Positions 25,887 through 34,131 of a stretch of 64,000 nucleotides of DNA are shown here, one piece after another. The stretch spans positions 434,001-498,000 of the forward strand of contig JADKDK010000001.1 of NCBI GenBank assembly GCA_016718385.1, written 5' to 3'. Positions within the stretch are counted from its first letter, which is position 1. Each line of letters starts with the position of its first letter. The DNA is from Gammaproteobacteria bacterium. Lineage in GTDB: Bacteria; Pseudomonadota; Gammaproteobacteria; Pseudomonadales; UBA5518. The position numbers and the translations under genes were made by a program. A model generated the notes under the pieces. That model did not search any database, was not told where the DNA came from, and saw nothing but the letters and a program-made list of their open reading frames with translations.

Positions 25887-25964
25887 CCATCGGTCACGGG
25901 TTCACCGTCGACGTGAAGGCTTCCACGACAGCAATGCAATCCGGACGCGGAGCACGGGGCAACG

Positions 25965-27677
25965 ATGCGCGAAACAGAAATCCATGATGTGATCGTCGTC
26001 GGCTCGGGTGCGGCAGGTGCGATGGCGGCGCTGCGCGCGGCGGAGCTCGGCCTGTCGGTCCTCGTCGTCGAAAAGGCCCACAAGTACGGCGGCACCTCGG
26101 CGACCTCGGGCGGCGTGATGTGGATTCCGAATCACCAGCTGACCCCGAACGACGACAGCCGAGAGCATGCGCTCGAGTACCTCGGGCAACTGATCGATGT
26201 CCCGGTGCAGCGCGATCGTCTCGAGGCCTACGTGGACCAGGCGCCGCAGATGATCCGCTTCCTGAAGTCGCTGGGCGTGCCGCTGGTACCCTCGGCCTGG
26301 ACGGATTATTTCCCCCACCTGCCGGGCGCGCGCGCCGACCGCTCGATCGTCTGCGACACCTTCGACGGCCGTGAACTCGGCGCGAAGTTCACGCTGATGC
26401 GCGAGCAGTACACGCGCTTCAAGCTGCTGAACCGCTATTCGATGGACCTGCCGGAGTTCTTCTCGATCTCCACGCGCGGCAAAGGCTGGATCCAGGCCTT
26501 CCTGAAAATCCTCTGGCGCTACTGGTCGGATCTCGGCACGCGCGCGCTCACGAAGCGCGACCGTCGCTTCACCAACGGCACCGCGCTGATGGGGCCGCTG
26601 TACAAGCGCATCTTCGCGCACGGCGTCGAGGTGCGGCTCGAGACGCGGCTCGACGAGCTGGTGCTCGAGCAGGGCGAGGTCGTCGGCGTCACGGTCAGCA
26701 ATTTCGGGCGCCGCTACACGATCCGCGCGCGCCACGGCGTGGTGCTCTGCGCCGGCGGCTTCGAGTGGAACCAGGAACTGCGCGATCGCTTCCTGCCGGT
26801 GCCGGGGCTCACGCGCCACAGCAGCTCGCCCGAGGACGCCAACCGCGGCGAGACGCTGATCGCCGGCATGAAGATCGGCGCGGCCACCGAGCACACCGAT
26901 GACGCGTGGTGGATCCCGACCATGCACATGCCGATGCCGCGCGCCTCGAACTTCGAGGAGATCCACCAGGCCGCCTTCGACGTGGGGCGTCCGCACAGCG
27001 TGTGCGTGAACCGCAACGGCGATCGTTTCGTGGATGAAGCCTGCGGCTACGACGAATTCGGCGAGGCGATGGTGGCGGACCAGCTGAAGACCGGCGCCAA
27101 CACGCCGTGCTGGCTGGTGTTCGATGCGACCTTCCGCAAGAACTACACCGCCGGCGGCTTCATGCCGACGCTGATCATGCCCGACCTGGTCATCCCGCCG
27201 GACTGGTGGGACCATTACATTTTCCGCGCGCCCACGATCGAGGGGCTCGCCGCGAAGATCCACGTGCCGGTCGATGCGCTGCGCCGCACCATCGGCAACA
27301 TGAACGTCTACGCGCAGACCGGCGTCGATCCGCAGTTCGGCCGCGGCGGCAACGACTACGACCGCATGTTCGGCGACCCCGCGGTCTCGCCCAACCCCTG
27401 TCTCGGCGCCATCGACACGCCGCCGTACTACGCGGTGCCGATCAACCTCGGCGACCTGGGCACGAAGGGTGGCCTGAAGGCCGACGCGCGCGCGCGGGTC
27501 ATCGACTCGAGCGGGCAGCCGATCCCGAAGCTCTACGTCGCGGGCAACAATTCGGGCAGCCCGTTCGGCAACCGCTATCCGGGCGCCGGGGGGACCATAG
27601 GACCGGCCATGACCTTCGCCTTCGTGGCGATCAACGACATCGCCGAGCGCAGCCGCGCACGGGCCGCATCGGCGTGA
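25965..27677 (+). CDS. FAD-dependent 3-ketosteroid-delta1-dehydrogenase-like flavoprotein
   Basis: A 570-residue flavoprotein of the succinate dehydrogenase/KstD superfamily. DVIVVGSGAAGAMAALRAAE binds ADP, YGGTSATSGGVMWIPN marks the KstD side of the family, RARHGVVLCAGGFEWN closes the Rossmann part, and the C-terminal GNNSGSPFGNRYPGAGGTIG with PAMTFAFVA is the classic FAD motif. Enzymes of this group introduce double bonds in ring ketones or reduce them. Specificity for a steroid is inference. It lies about 80 bases after the ferredoxin gene and just before a crotonase. Confidence 0.87.
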   Translation: MRETEIHDVIVVGSGAAGAMAALRAAELGLSVLVVEKAHKYGGTSATSGGVMWIPNHQLTPNDDSREHALEYLGQLIDVPVQRDRLEAYVDQAPQMIRFLKSLGVPLVPSAWTDYFPHLPGARADRSIVCDTFDGRELGAKFTLMREQYTRFKLLNRYSMDLPEFFSISTRGKGWIQAFLKILWRYWSDLGTRALTKRDRRFTNGTALMGPLYKRIFAHGVEVRLETRLDELVLEQGEVVGVTVSNFGRRYTIRARHGVVLCAGGFEWNQELRDRFLPVPGLTRHSSSPEDANRGETLIAGMKIGAATEHTDDAWWIPTMHMPMPRASNFEEIHQAAFDVGRPHSVCVNRNGDRFVDEACGYDEFGEAMVADQLKTGANTPCWLVFDATFRKNYTAGGFMPTLIMPDLVIPPDWWDHYIFRAPTIEGLAAKIHVPVDALRRTIGNMNVYAQTGVDPQFGRGGNDYDRMFGDPAVSPNPCLGAIDTPPYYAVPINLGDLGTKGGLKADARARVIDSSGQPIPKLYVAGNNSGSPFGNRYPGAGGTIGPAMTFAFVAINDIAERSRARAASA

Positions 27678-27685
27678 ACTGACAG

Positions 27686-28540
27686 GTGGACGCATTGAGC
27701 AACACGGCACCGGGCGACGCCACGCTGCGCCGCTACAACACCATCGCGTTGACGCGCAGGGATCGCCTGCTGACGATCACGCTGAACCGGCCCGAGAGCC
27801 GCAACGCGATCAACCTGGAACTGCACGAGGAACTGGCGGAGGTGTTCGTCTTCGCCGCGGCCGATCCGCATTCCGACGTCATCGTGCTGACCGGCGCCGG
27901 CTCGGCGTTCTCCGCCGGCGGCGATCTGGAGCACATCGCCCGCAACGCGGCCAATCCGGAGCTCTTCGACGAGGAAGTCCGGCTGGCCAAGCGCATCGTG
28001 TTCGCGATGCTGGATCTCGACAAGCCGCTGGTCTGCCGCATGAACGGCCACGCGGTGGGACTGGGCGCCACGTTGGCGCTGTTCTGCGACGTGATCTTCG
28101 CGGCGGACAACGCGAAGATCGGCGACCCCCACGTCGCGCTGGCGCTGGTGGCCGGCGACGGTGGCGCGGCGATCTGGCCGCTGCGCATCGGCTTGGGTCG
28201 CGCCAAGGAATTCCTGCTGACCGGCGAGCTGCTCAGCGCCGCGAAGGCCGAGCAGATCGGCCTGGTCAATCACTGCGTTCCGGCGCAGGAGCTCGACGCC
28301 GCGGTCGATGCCTTCTGTCAGCGCCTGCTGAACGGCGCGACCAACGCCATCCGCTGGACCAAGGTGCTCACCAACCTCGAACTGAAGCGCGTCGCGACCG
28401 CCGTCATGGATGCGGGGATCGCCTACGAAGCGCTTGCTGTGCGCACCGCGGACCACCGCGAAGGGGTTCAGGCACTGCTGGAGAAGCGCAAGCCGGTGTT
28501 CGGCCCTCGCGCCGACAAGCACGAAGGCGAATCGCGGTAA
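27686..28540 (+). CDS. enoyl-CoA hydratase/isomerase (crotonase family)
   Basis: A 284-residue crotonase. LTGAGSAFSAGGDLEHIARN forms the first oxyanion loop and MNGHAVGLGATLALFCDVIFAAD with KIGDPHVALALVAGDGGAAI follows; the usual Glu pair is only partly present. The GTG at 27686 is the longest start, but it lies in AGGTGG, a possible binding site for TTG at 27695, so the first three residues are uncertain. Last gene of the plus-strand cluster. Confidence 0.85.
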   Translation: MDALSNTAPGDATLRRYNTIALTRRDRLLTITLNRPESRNAINLELHEELAEVFVFAAADPHSDVIVLTGAGSAFSAGGDLEHIARNAANPELFDEEVRLAKRIVFAMLDLDKPLVCRMNGHAVGLGATLALFCDVIFAADNAKIGDPHVALALVAGDGGAAIWPLRIGLGRAKEFLLTGELLSAAKAEQIGLVNHCVPAQELDAAVDAFCQRLLNGATNAIRWTKVLTNLELKRVATAVMDAGIAYEALAVRTADHREGVQALLEKRKPVFGPRADKHEGESR

Positions 28541-28889
28541 CGGTGGAGCCAGGGGCGATTTTCGCCGCCTCGCGGACCAGGCGGTTCAGTCCCGAAGAGC
28601 GCCCGGCAGGTCACCACTGCGGAGAGTGACATTGTTTGATGAGCCCCGCAGTGGCGTCGACCGACGAGCAAAGCGCCGCGCGATGCTTGGGGACGGCAAC
28701 AGAAGACAAGGATGCGACAGTCGCGCCTTTCGTGAGTCGCAGAAATGCGAGCCGTGGTGGCTGATGCGCAGCTACGTCAGCGTTGACAGGTTACTGGGCG
28801 GCGGCTCTTTTTAGCTTTTTGTCAGGAACTGCGCACCGGCTGCCGGTGTTCATGATCGTGCGTGCCGACGATGGCACGCAAAGCGAACG
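28541..28889. other. intergenic region with a hairpin next to corA
   Basis: No supportable gene is present in these 349 bases. A 7-bp hairpin (GCGTGCC at 28860-28866 with GGCACGC at 28873-28879) lies just beyond the end of the minus-strand corA gene and could end its transcript, although no clear T-tract follows. Confidence 0.4.
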
Positions 28890-29861
28890 CTACAACCAGT
28901 TCGCGTTCTTCAATTTCATGTAGAGCCAAGTGCAACCCGCCACGGTCGATCCAACCACGGCAAAATAGCTGTAATGCCAGGTGAGCTCCGGCATGTTATG
29001 GAAATTCATGCCATAGAGGCTGAACACCACAGTGGGCAACGCGAGAATCGCACCCCATCCAGCCAGTTGCTTCACGATGTCGTTCTGTCCGATCGATACC
29101 ATGGCGAGATTGATCTGCATTGCCGCGATCAGCATCTCGCGCATGTTGTCGCAGCTTTCGATCACGCGCCGACAATGATCCTGTACGTCACGGAGGTAGA
29201 CACGGATGGATTTCGGAATAACGTCTTCATGAAAGCGCGTCAGTTCGTTGCAGATATCGACCAGTGGCTGGGCGGCGTCGCGCAACAGCATCACCTCACG
29301 CTTGATGCGGTAAATGCGTTGCAGTTTGTCGCGCGATATCCGGTCGTCGAAAATATCGGCCTCGATTTGGTTGAACTGGTTGCGCAGCTCGGATACGACC
29401 ACCAGATAATTGTCGACGATGTCGTCGAGCAGGGCGTAAAGGGCATAGCCCGTGCCCAGCGCGAGTCGCTGCGGATTGTTCTCGCAACGTGCTCGAACTG
29501 GTGAATAGCCTTTTGATGCACCGTGGCGCAGCGTGACCAGAAAATTCTTGCCGGCAAACAGGTGTGTCTCTCCGAAGACGATATCCGTCTCGGTCAGTAT
29601 CGCCGTCTTGGCGACGATGAAAAGCGAATCCCCATAGGGCTCCAGTTTGGGGCGCTGATGCGCTGCGCGCGCGTCCTCCATCGCGAGTTCATGCAGGCCG
29701 AACTCCTCCTGCATCTTCCCGAGCAGGGCATCGTCAGGCTCGTGAAGGCCGATCCATATGAACACATCGGGTTGCTTGATGATTTCGCTGATTTCATCGA
29801 CTGGAAACGTCTCGAGGCGCATTCCCTTTCGATAGGCAACACAATTCACGATGGTGGACAT
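28890..29861 (-). CDS. corA: CorA-family magnesium/divalent cation transporter
   Basis: A 323-residue protein with the two C-terminal membrane helices of CorA and the signature YGMNF between them (LPTVVFSLYGMNFHNMPE), plus a long cytoplasmic helical domain. CorA pentamers import Mg2+ and sometimes other ions. I take the ATG at 29861 (MSTIVNCVAY) because the longer frame up to 29975 begins with low-similarity residues; no strong binding site is visible for either. Confidence 0.9.
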   Translation of the reverse strand: MSTIVNCVAYRKGMRLETFPVDEISEIIKQPDVFIWIGLHEPDDALLGKMQEEFGLHELAMEDARAAHQRPKLEPYGDSLFIVAKTAILTETDIVFGETHLFAGKNFLVTLRHGASKGYSPVRARCENNPQRLALGTGYALYALLDDIVDNYLVVVSELRNQFNQIEADIFDDRISRDKLQRIYRIKREVMLLRDAAQPLVDICNELTRFHEDVIPKSIRVYLRDVQDHCRRVIESCDNMREMLIAAMQINLAMVSIGQNDIVKQLAGWGAILALPTVVFSLYGMNFHNMPELTWHYSYFAVVGSTVAGCTWLYMKLKNANWL

Positions 29862-30102
29862 ATGGGTATCACAGCCAGTAGTGCCGGTGGGTCCGGCCGG
29901 GTGATGCGGTACGCTTCCGTCCAATGAAAGCAAGCCCGCATGATGAACCGAAACACAGATTCGATTATCGGTCACCCCCGCCTCTGACTGTCAACCTTGG
30001 GTGCTTCCCACGGTTGATTCGATGCAAAGGAAAGTGAAGCATGTCGTCGATCGCCTGTATGGGTCACGGCGTGACCTTTGAGGCGCGTTTACGGGAGATT
30101 TC

Positions 30103-30429
30103 CTATTGGCTTGCGACGCAGTATTCGCCCGATCGGTAATAGCCCCGCGGACATGACGAACCTTGCCGTGTAATAGCTGGCTTCGCCCTCTCCGACCCCG
30201 CCATACAGTAATCGCCGGATCGGTAATATCCGGAGGGGCATGACTTCCCGGCACGCTCGATGGCAGGACGTGCCCTATCGCTGCCCTGCACGCAGTACTC
30301 CCCGGATTTATAGTATCCCGTGGGGCACGATTTGCCGACGCGAGGCATGGCCGTTCGGGTCTCAGCATAGGCGGTGCCGGCCACCACCAAAACCGCTAAC
30401 GCTAAAGCGCCGATCAATAAGGTGCGCAT
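30103..30429 (-). CDS. secreted small protein with three Cys-Tyr repeats
   Basis: A 108-residue protein with a signal peptide (MRTLLIGALALAVLVVAGTAYA). The mature part is three copies of a unit of about 27 residues, each containing SCPxGYYxSGxYC: GKSCPTGYYKSGEYC, GKSCPSGYYRSGDYC and GSSCPRGYYRSGEYC. Each unit has two Cys, suggesting three small disulfide loops in the periplasm or outside. I know no function. AGGAGAG lies seven bases before the ATG. The DNA repeats are diverged, so the units are not a recent expansion. Confidence 0.8.
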   Translation of the reverse strand: MRTLLIGALALAVLVVAGTAYAETRTAMPRVGKSCPTGYYKSGEYCVQGSDRARPAIERAGKSCPSGYYRSGDYCMAGSERAKPAITRQGSSCPRGYYRSGEYCVASQ

Positions 30430-30533
30430 GAAATTGCTCTCCTGAGGAAGCCAGCGACAATACGACCTGTGCAGGACTTAGTGCAAAGTCGTTGGCGTGT
30501 TTCGGCAAAGAGATAAATCGTGGCGCTTCGAGA

Positions 30534-30806
30534 TCACCCCGGGAATTCGCCGTCCACGTAATACCAGCGTCCGTCTTCCCGGATGAATCGGCTGATCTCG
30601 TGCAGTCGATGTGCTTTGCCTCCGACCTTGTAGCGGGCCACAAACTCGACGGTCGCCGTGTCTCCGGTCTCCTGGTGATGCCTCACCTGCAGGCCCAGCC
30701 ATTTCGGAGTGTCCAGATCGATAGACGACGGTCGCGTTGATGGATGCCACGTGGCTAGAAGGTAGGAGGCAAGCTTCAGCACGTAGGCAGCATAGCGACT
30801 CCGCAT
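30534..30806 (-). CDS. YchJ-family (UPF0225) protein, N-terminus unclear
   Basis: The segment MRSRYAAYVLKLASYLLATWHPSTRP followed by FVARYKVGGKAHRLHEISRFIREDGRWYYVDG is the YchJ/SEC-C associated domain. The family motif with Cys and APTAExLM continues upstream in the same open frame (CHHGASFGVCCKPLHDGQAAPTAER as two parts) to about 30890, and the frame is open to a TAG at 30963-30965. No ATG, GTG or TTG occurs there, and the usual first CPCGSG is changed to PPCHHG. The gene is either begun at a non-standard codon, truncated, or decayed. Confidence 0.65.
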   Translation of the reverse strand: MRSRYAAYVLKLASYLLATWHPSTRPSSIDLDTPKWLGLQVRHHQETGDTATVEFVARYKVGGKAHRLHEISRFIREDGRWYYVDGEFPG

Positions 30807-31084
30807 CAGGCGTTCGGCGGTGGGCGCTGCCTGGCCATCGTGCAGGGGCTTGCAGCAGACACCGAACGAGGCGCCGTGGTGGCAAGGGGGCGCCTCGGTG
30901 TAAGAGGGGAGGACAGTGGGAGTGAGCGGCGGATGCGGCAGTTGCTTCGTGGCCCATTTGGGCTACGGACGAACCCGGCATCGTGACCTACACTCTGCAG
31001 CCGGACTGGCGCATAGTGCATCCAGCATATAGGGAAGGGAATCCATCGGATGGGCACAGGCAACAGGGCGTTCTTGAGATTCTG

Positions 31085-31189
31085 ATGCAGTGCCCCTGGT
31101 GGGTAAGCGTCATCGTATCTGCAGCCAGCTATATCGGGTTGGCGGTTGTCCGTAAGGGTCCGAAAAACACGCTATTGACGGTGCGGTAG
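31085..31189 (+). pseudogene. possible N-terminal fragment of a membrane-anchored protein
   Basis: A 34-residue frame beginning MQCPWWVSVIVSAASYIGLAVV has one membrane helix and resembles the start of membrane-anchored restriction-endonuclease-like (Mrr/NERD) proteins, but the frame ends at once. The identification is weak. The surrounding 30960-31346 has no other supportable gene. Confidence 0.25.
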
Positions 31190-31346
31190 CTAGGCGTGAG
31201 GATGCTCGCACTCGGAGTTAAGATCGTCACATTGACGCCGATTTAGTATAAGAAGGAGAAGAGATGCATAGCGTACTTCTCGCGAACGATAGTCCTAGTG
31301 CTTTTCCACTTCGCCAGCCGATCTCCAGCCCGTCAACGTCTGATTC

Positions 31347-31579
31347 TTGCAGAGCGATATTCTGGGCCCGTCACGTACGACGCGTTACCCACATTTTTCC
31401 AATATCGTGTTCGCTTTGGTAGTTGCAGCAACGGGAGCATTCCCCGCCTATGCAGACTCAATGAGTTATTTGGACAATGGCGTAATCCGGCTTGGCGTCG
31501 ACCTCGCCAAGGGTGGAACCATTACCTATCTTTCGAACTCTGGGGCGGATCTGAATGTAGTCAATAGCTGGGATCTGAA
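31347..31579 (+). pseudogene. secreted protein of unknown function, truncated by an IS remnant
   Basis: About 77 residues remain. A signal peptide (HFSNIVFALVVAATGAFPAYA) precedes DSMSYLDNGVIRLGVDLAKG and GTITYLSNSGADLNVVNSWDLN. The segment resembles the start of larger secreted proteins of unknown function. The frame then enters an IS3-type end at 31576, and the following residues are not native. The remainder of the gene is missing. Confidence 0.5.
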
Positions 31580-31697
31580 CCGCCCCGGTTTCCCTGGACA
31601 CTTTGTTGCCTCAAAATCCGAGAGCAATGGAGGTCGTCATGGTACAGGTTCGTTTTACCGAGGAGTTCAGGCAGGAGGCGGTTCGGCAGGTGGGCAG
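31576..31697 (+). mobile_element. remnant of an IS3-family element (left end and transposase start)
   Basis: TGAACCGCCCCGG at 31576 matches the typical end of IS407-group IS3 elements. At 31627 (or 31639) a frame starts with MVQVRFTEEFRQEAVRQV, the first helix of OrfA transposases. It breaks off after about 20 residues, so no functional transposase is present. It interrupts the secreted-protein gene upstream. Confidence 0.6.
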
Positions 31698-31729
31698 TCT
31701 AAAGTGATGCAGAGAGGAGGAAAACTTTC

Positions 31730-32182
31730 ATGATGGTAAGAGGCGTGAATCGGATCATCCTGGCTGTGCGCGATCTCCAGAAGGCGAAGAGTTACTACGC
31801 CGATCTGCTCGGCGCGACCTTTCACGAGGCAAACTGGACAGGAGAGCCGTTCGGGATTCAAGTCGCGATCAGCTGGAACGCAGGCATCGAACTCTGCGCG
31901 CCAATCCGCGGGAAAGAGCGCGAATGCTTCCTGACGCCTCTACTCGATGAACGAGGCGAAAGCATTCTCAACGTCGTTTTCAATGTCGACGACGCCGACG
32001 AGGCCCTTGCGCGCGCAAAGGATTTAGAGATTCAGACGATTAATGCCGTCGACTACACGCAAGAGGAGATTGACCGGCACCTGGATGGACTCTTCACGCG
32101 CTACAAGGAATACTTTCTCAACACTGGAGCACAGCGTGGATACGGGATCACACTCGGGCAATTCGAGGCGAAGAAGGGCTAG
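31730..32182 (+). CDS. VOC-superfamily (glyoxalase/dioxygenase-like) protein
   Basis: A 150-residue VOC-fold protein. It has IILAVRDLQKAKSYYADLLGATF, then IELCAPIRGKE, then a second module NVVFNVDDADEALARAKDLEIQ and ITLGQFEAK, with few metal-ligand His. AGAGAGGAGG lies upstream of the double ATG. VOC proteins include glyoxalases, dioxygenases and resistance proteins, and no substrate can be deduced. Immediately downstream of the IS remnant. Confidence 0.7.
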   Translation: MMVRGVNRIILAVRDLQKAKSYYADLLGATFHEANWTGEPFGIQVAISWNAGIELCAPIRGKERECFLTPLLDERGESILNVVFNVDDADEALARAKDLEIQTINAVDYTQEEIDRHLDGLFTRYKEYFLNTGAQRGYGITLGQFEAKKG

Positions 32183-32325
32183 AGATCGAGCTTCGTAGGT
32201 GCTGCCCAACGAATCGCTCCAGCCGACGATGGTCTCGTCGCGTCGCTCCTTGCCCACAGCGGCCGAGCTCAAGCGTTCGCCTCTTGCCGACTAGGCACTC
32301 CTATGGTTTCCACGGAGGAATAACC

Positions 32326-33651
32326 ATGCCGGATTCAGTACGCAGTGTACTCGTGACGTTCTTTGGCATACTGGCCTTGTTTGGCGGTCTTGAGCATGCC
32401 GCTGCGCAATCTGCCACCGCATTGAGCGCCGAGAATTCAGACCCGGGGAACATGGGCTGGATGACGGGCTTCCCCCCGCCGCCGGAAAAACTGATCATGC
32501 AGCCGGAATCTGATTTCTTTAGCTTCCCCAAGTTGCGTTGGACGGTGTGCCACATTCGCGAATTGATGCCCACAAAGGAAGTGAATCGCGGCATCGGTTC
32601 ACCGGCACCGTTGGCGTACGCAATCGATAAAGGTATTGATGCAGTGCGCTTCACGCCGCTTGGCGGTGACAAGCCGATGACGTGGAAGGAGTCGCTTTCG
32701 GCCAACTACACCGATGGCATGCTCATCATTCACAAAGGCCGGGTTGTTTACGAGAAGTACTTTGGATGTCTGGACGAGAAGGGTAAACACGCTGCGATGT
32801 CGATGACGAAATCCCTGACGGGACTTATGGCGGAGATCCTCGTGGTTGAGGGGCTGCTTTTCGATACAGCGAAGGTCTCCTCGATCATCCCGGAACTTAA
32901 GAACAGCGCATTCGGCAGCGCAACAGTGCGCCAGGTCATGGACATGACCACGGCGCTTGACTACAGCGAAAACTACTCCGATCCAAAGGCGGATATCTGG
33001 GTTTATTCAAAGGCGGCGAGCCCGTTACCGAAACCAAAGGGTTATAAGGGCCCAAACGGCTATTTTGAGTATCTACAAACCGTCAAGCAGAACGGCGTCC
33101 ACGGTGACGCCTTCGGGTACAGGACCATCAACACGGACGTACTTGGTTGGATTATATCGAGGGTCACAGGCAAGGATCTTGCGCACCTGCTGTCAGAGCG
33201 TATCTGGAGCAGAATGGGCGCGGAGCAGGATGGATATATGACCGTGGACGCCCTAGGGACACCTTTTGCGGGCGGCGGACTCAGTGCCAGCATGCGAGAT
33301 CTGGGGCGCCTTGGGCTTCTAATGCTAGACGGCGGCCAGATCAATGGGCAACAGTTATTCCCGAAAGAGGTTGTGACGAACATCCGCGCCGGTGGTGACA
33401 AGAAGGCCTTTGCCAAGGCTGGCTACAATACCCTTGAGGGCGGTAGTTACCGTGGTATGTGGTGGGTATTCCATAATACGCACGGCGCCTTCGCTGCACG
33501 TGGTGTACATGGACAAACCATCTATTTGGACCCAACCGCTGAGATGGTCATCGTGCGGTTCGCGTCCTTTCCAATGGCCAAGAACGCGCAGATTGACCCA
33601 ACGTCGTTGCCCGCCTATCAAGCCGTAGCCGAGTATTTGATGAAACGGTAA
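32326..33651 (+). CDS. secreted serine hydrolase, beta-lactamase/CubicO fold
   Basis: A 441-residue protein with a signal peptide (VLVTFFGILALFGGLEHAAA). The nucleophile motif SMTKS gives Ser159 and Lys162, followed by a GYRTINTDVLGWI segment at the Tyr position and HGQTIYLDP-type C-terminal residues, a class C/CubicO layout. Family members are esterases, peptidases or amidases. The ATG at 32326 has GGAGG seven bases upstream. It is followed by about 175 bases without a gene before the tRNA fragment. Confidence 0.85.
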   Translation: MPDSVRSVLVTFFGILALFGGLEHAAAQSATALSAENSDPGNMGWMTGFPPPPEKLIMQPESDFFSFPKLRWTVCHIRELMPTKEVNRGIGSPAPLAYAIDKGIDAVRFTPLGGDKPMTWKESLSANYTDGMLIIHKGRVVYEKYFGCLDEKGKHAAMSMTKSLTGLMAEILVVEGLLFDTAKVSSIIPELKNSAFGSATVRQVMDMTTALDYSENYSDPKADIWVYSKAASPLPKPKGYKGPNGYFEYLQTVKQNGVHGDAFGYRTINTDVLGWIISRVTGKDLAHLLSERIWSRMGAEQDGYMTVDALGTPFAGGGLSASMRDLGRLGLLMLDGGQINGQQLFPKEVVTNIRAGGDKKAFAKAGYNTLEGGSYRGMWWVFHNTHGAFAARGVHGQTIYLDPTAEMVIVRFASFPMAKNAQIDPTSLPAYQAVAEYLMKR

Positions 33652-33885
33652 CAGCCCATAAATCGCTCCAGGGGGGTGATTTACTGAATTGCTGATGGCG
33701 GGCCCCGATCTCCCGACTCTGGGCACTGGGCCAGACCTCCCGACCCCCCGCCTATGGAAATCGGCCGAAAAGCGCCCCCAGTCGGACGCTCTCCATAGCC
33801 GCAACTACATGATTTCTATTGAAAGATGGTGGGCCCAGCAGGACTTGAACCGTAAGCGTCCGGTGAGCACCGGGTTGTCGGCGGC

Positions 33886-34131
33886 TTATCCGTTGATCTC
33901 GTCGGTGTAGATTTGCTCGTCATACGCCTTTGCGACAGCGGCTTCCAGCCGCCCGAGCAATTCGGTCAGCGCCTCCCTCGACGGCGCACCAGGGGCAGCA
34001 AGCATGTTGTGCTGGTCGCTGGCGATGGCGGCGCACGGTATCGGTGATACGTAACCGACGACGAAGGATCCGTGATCGTCGATGAGCGCCTGCAGGTTTG
34101 GCCAGGGCAGCGCAGCAGGTTTCTTGCTCAT
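33886..34131 (-). CDS. IS66 passenger ORF of unknown function
   Basis: An 81-residue protein beginning MSKKPAALPWPNLQALID, followed by VGYVSPIPCAAIASDQHNML, with a helical C-terminus (ALTELLGRLEAAVAKAYDE). Its ATG overlaps the end of tnpC (ATGA), so it is translationally coupled to the transposase operon. It lies inside the inverted repeats. No function is known to me. Confidence 0.65.
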   Translation of the reverse strand: MSKKPAALPWPNLQALIDDHGSFVVGYVSPIPCAAIASDQHNMLAAPGAPSREALTELLGRLEAAVAKAYDEQIYTDEING

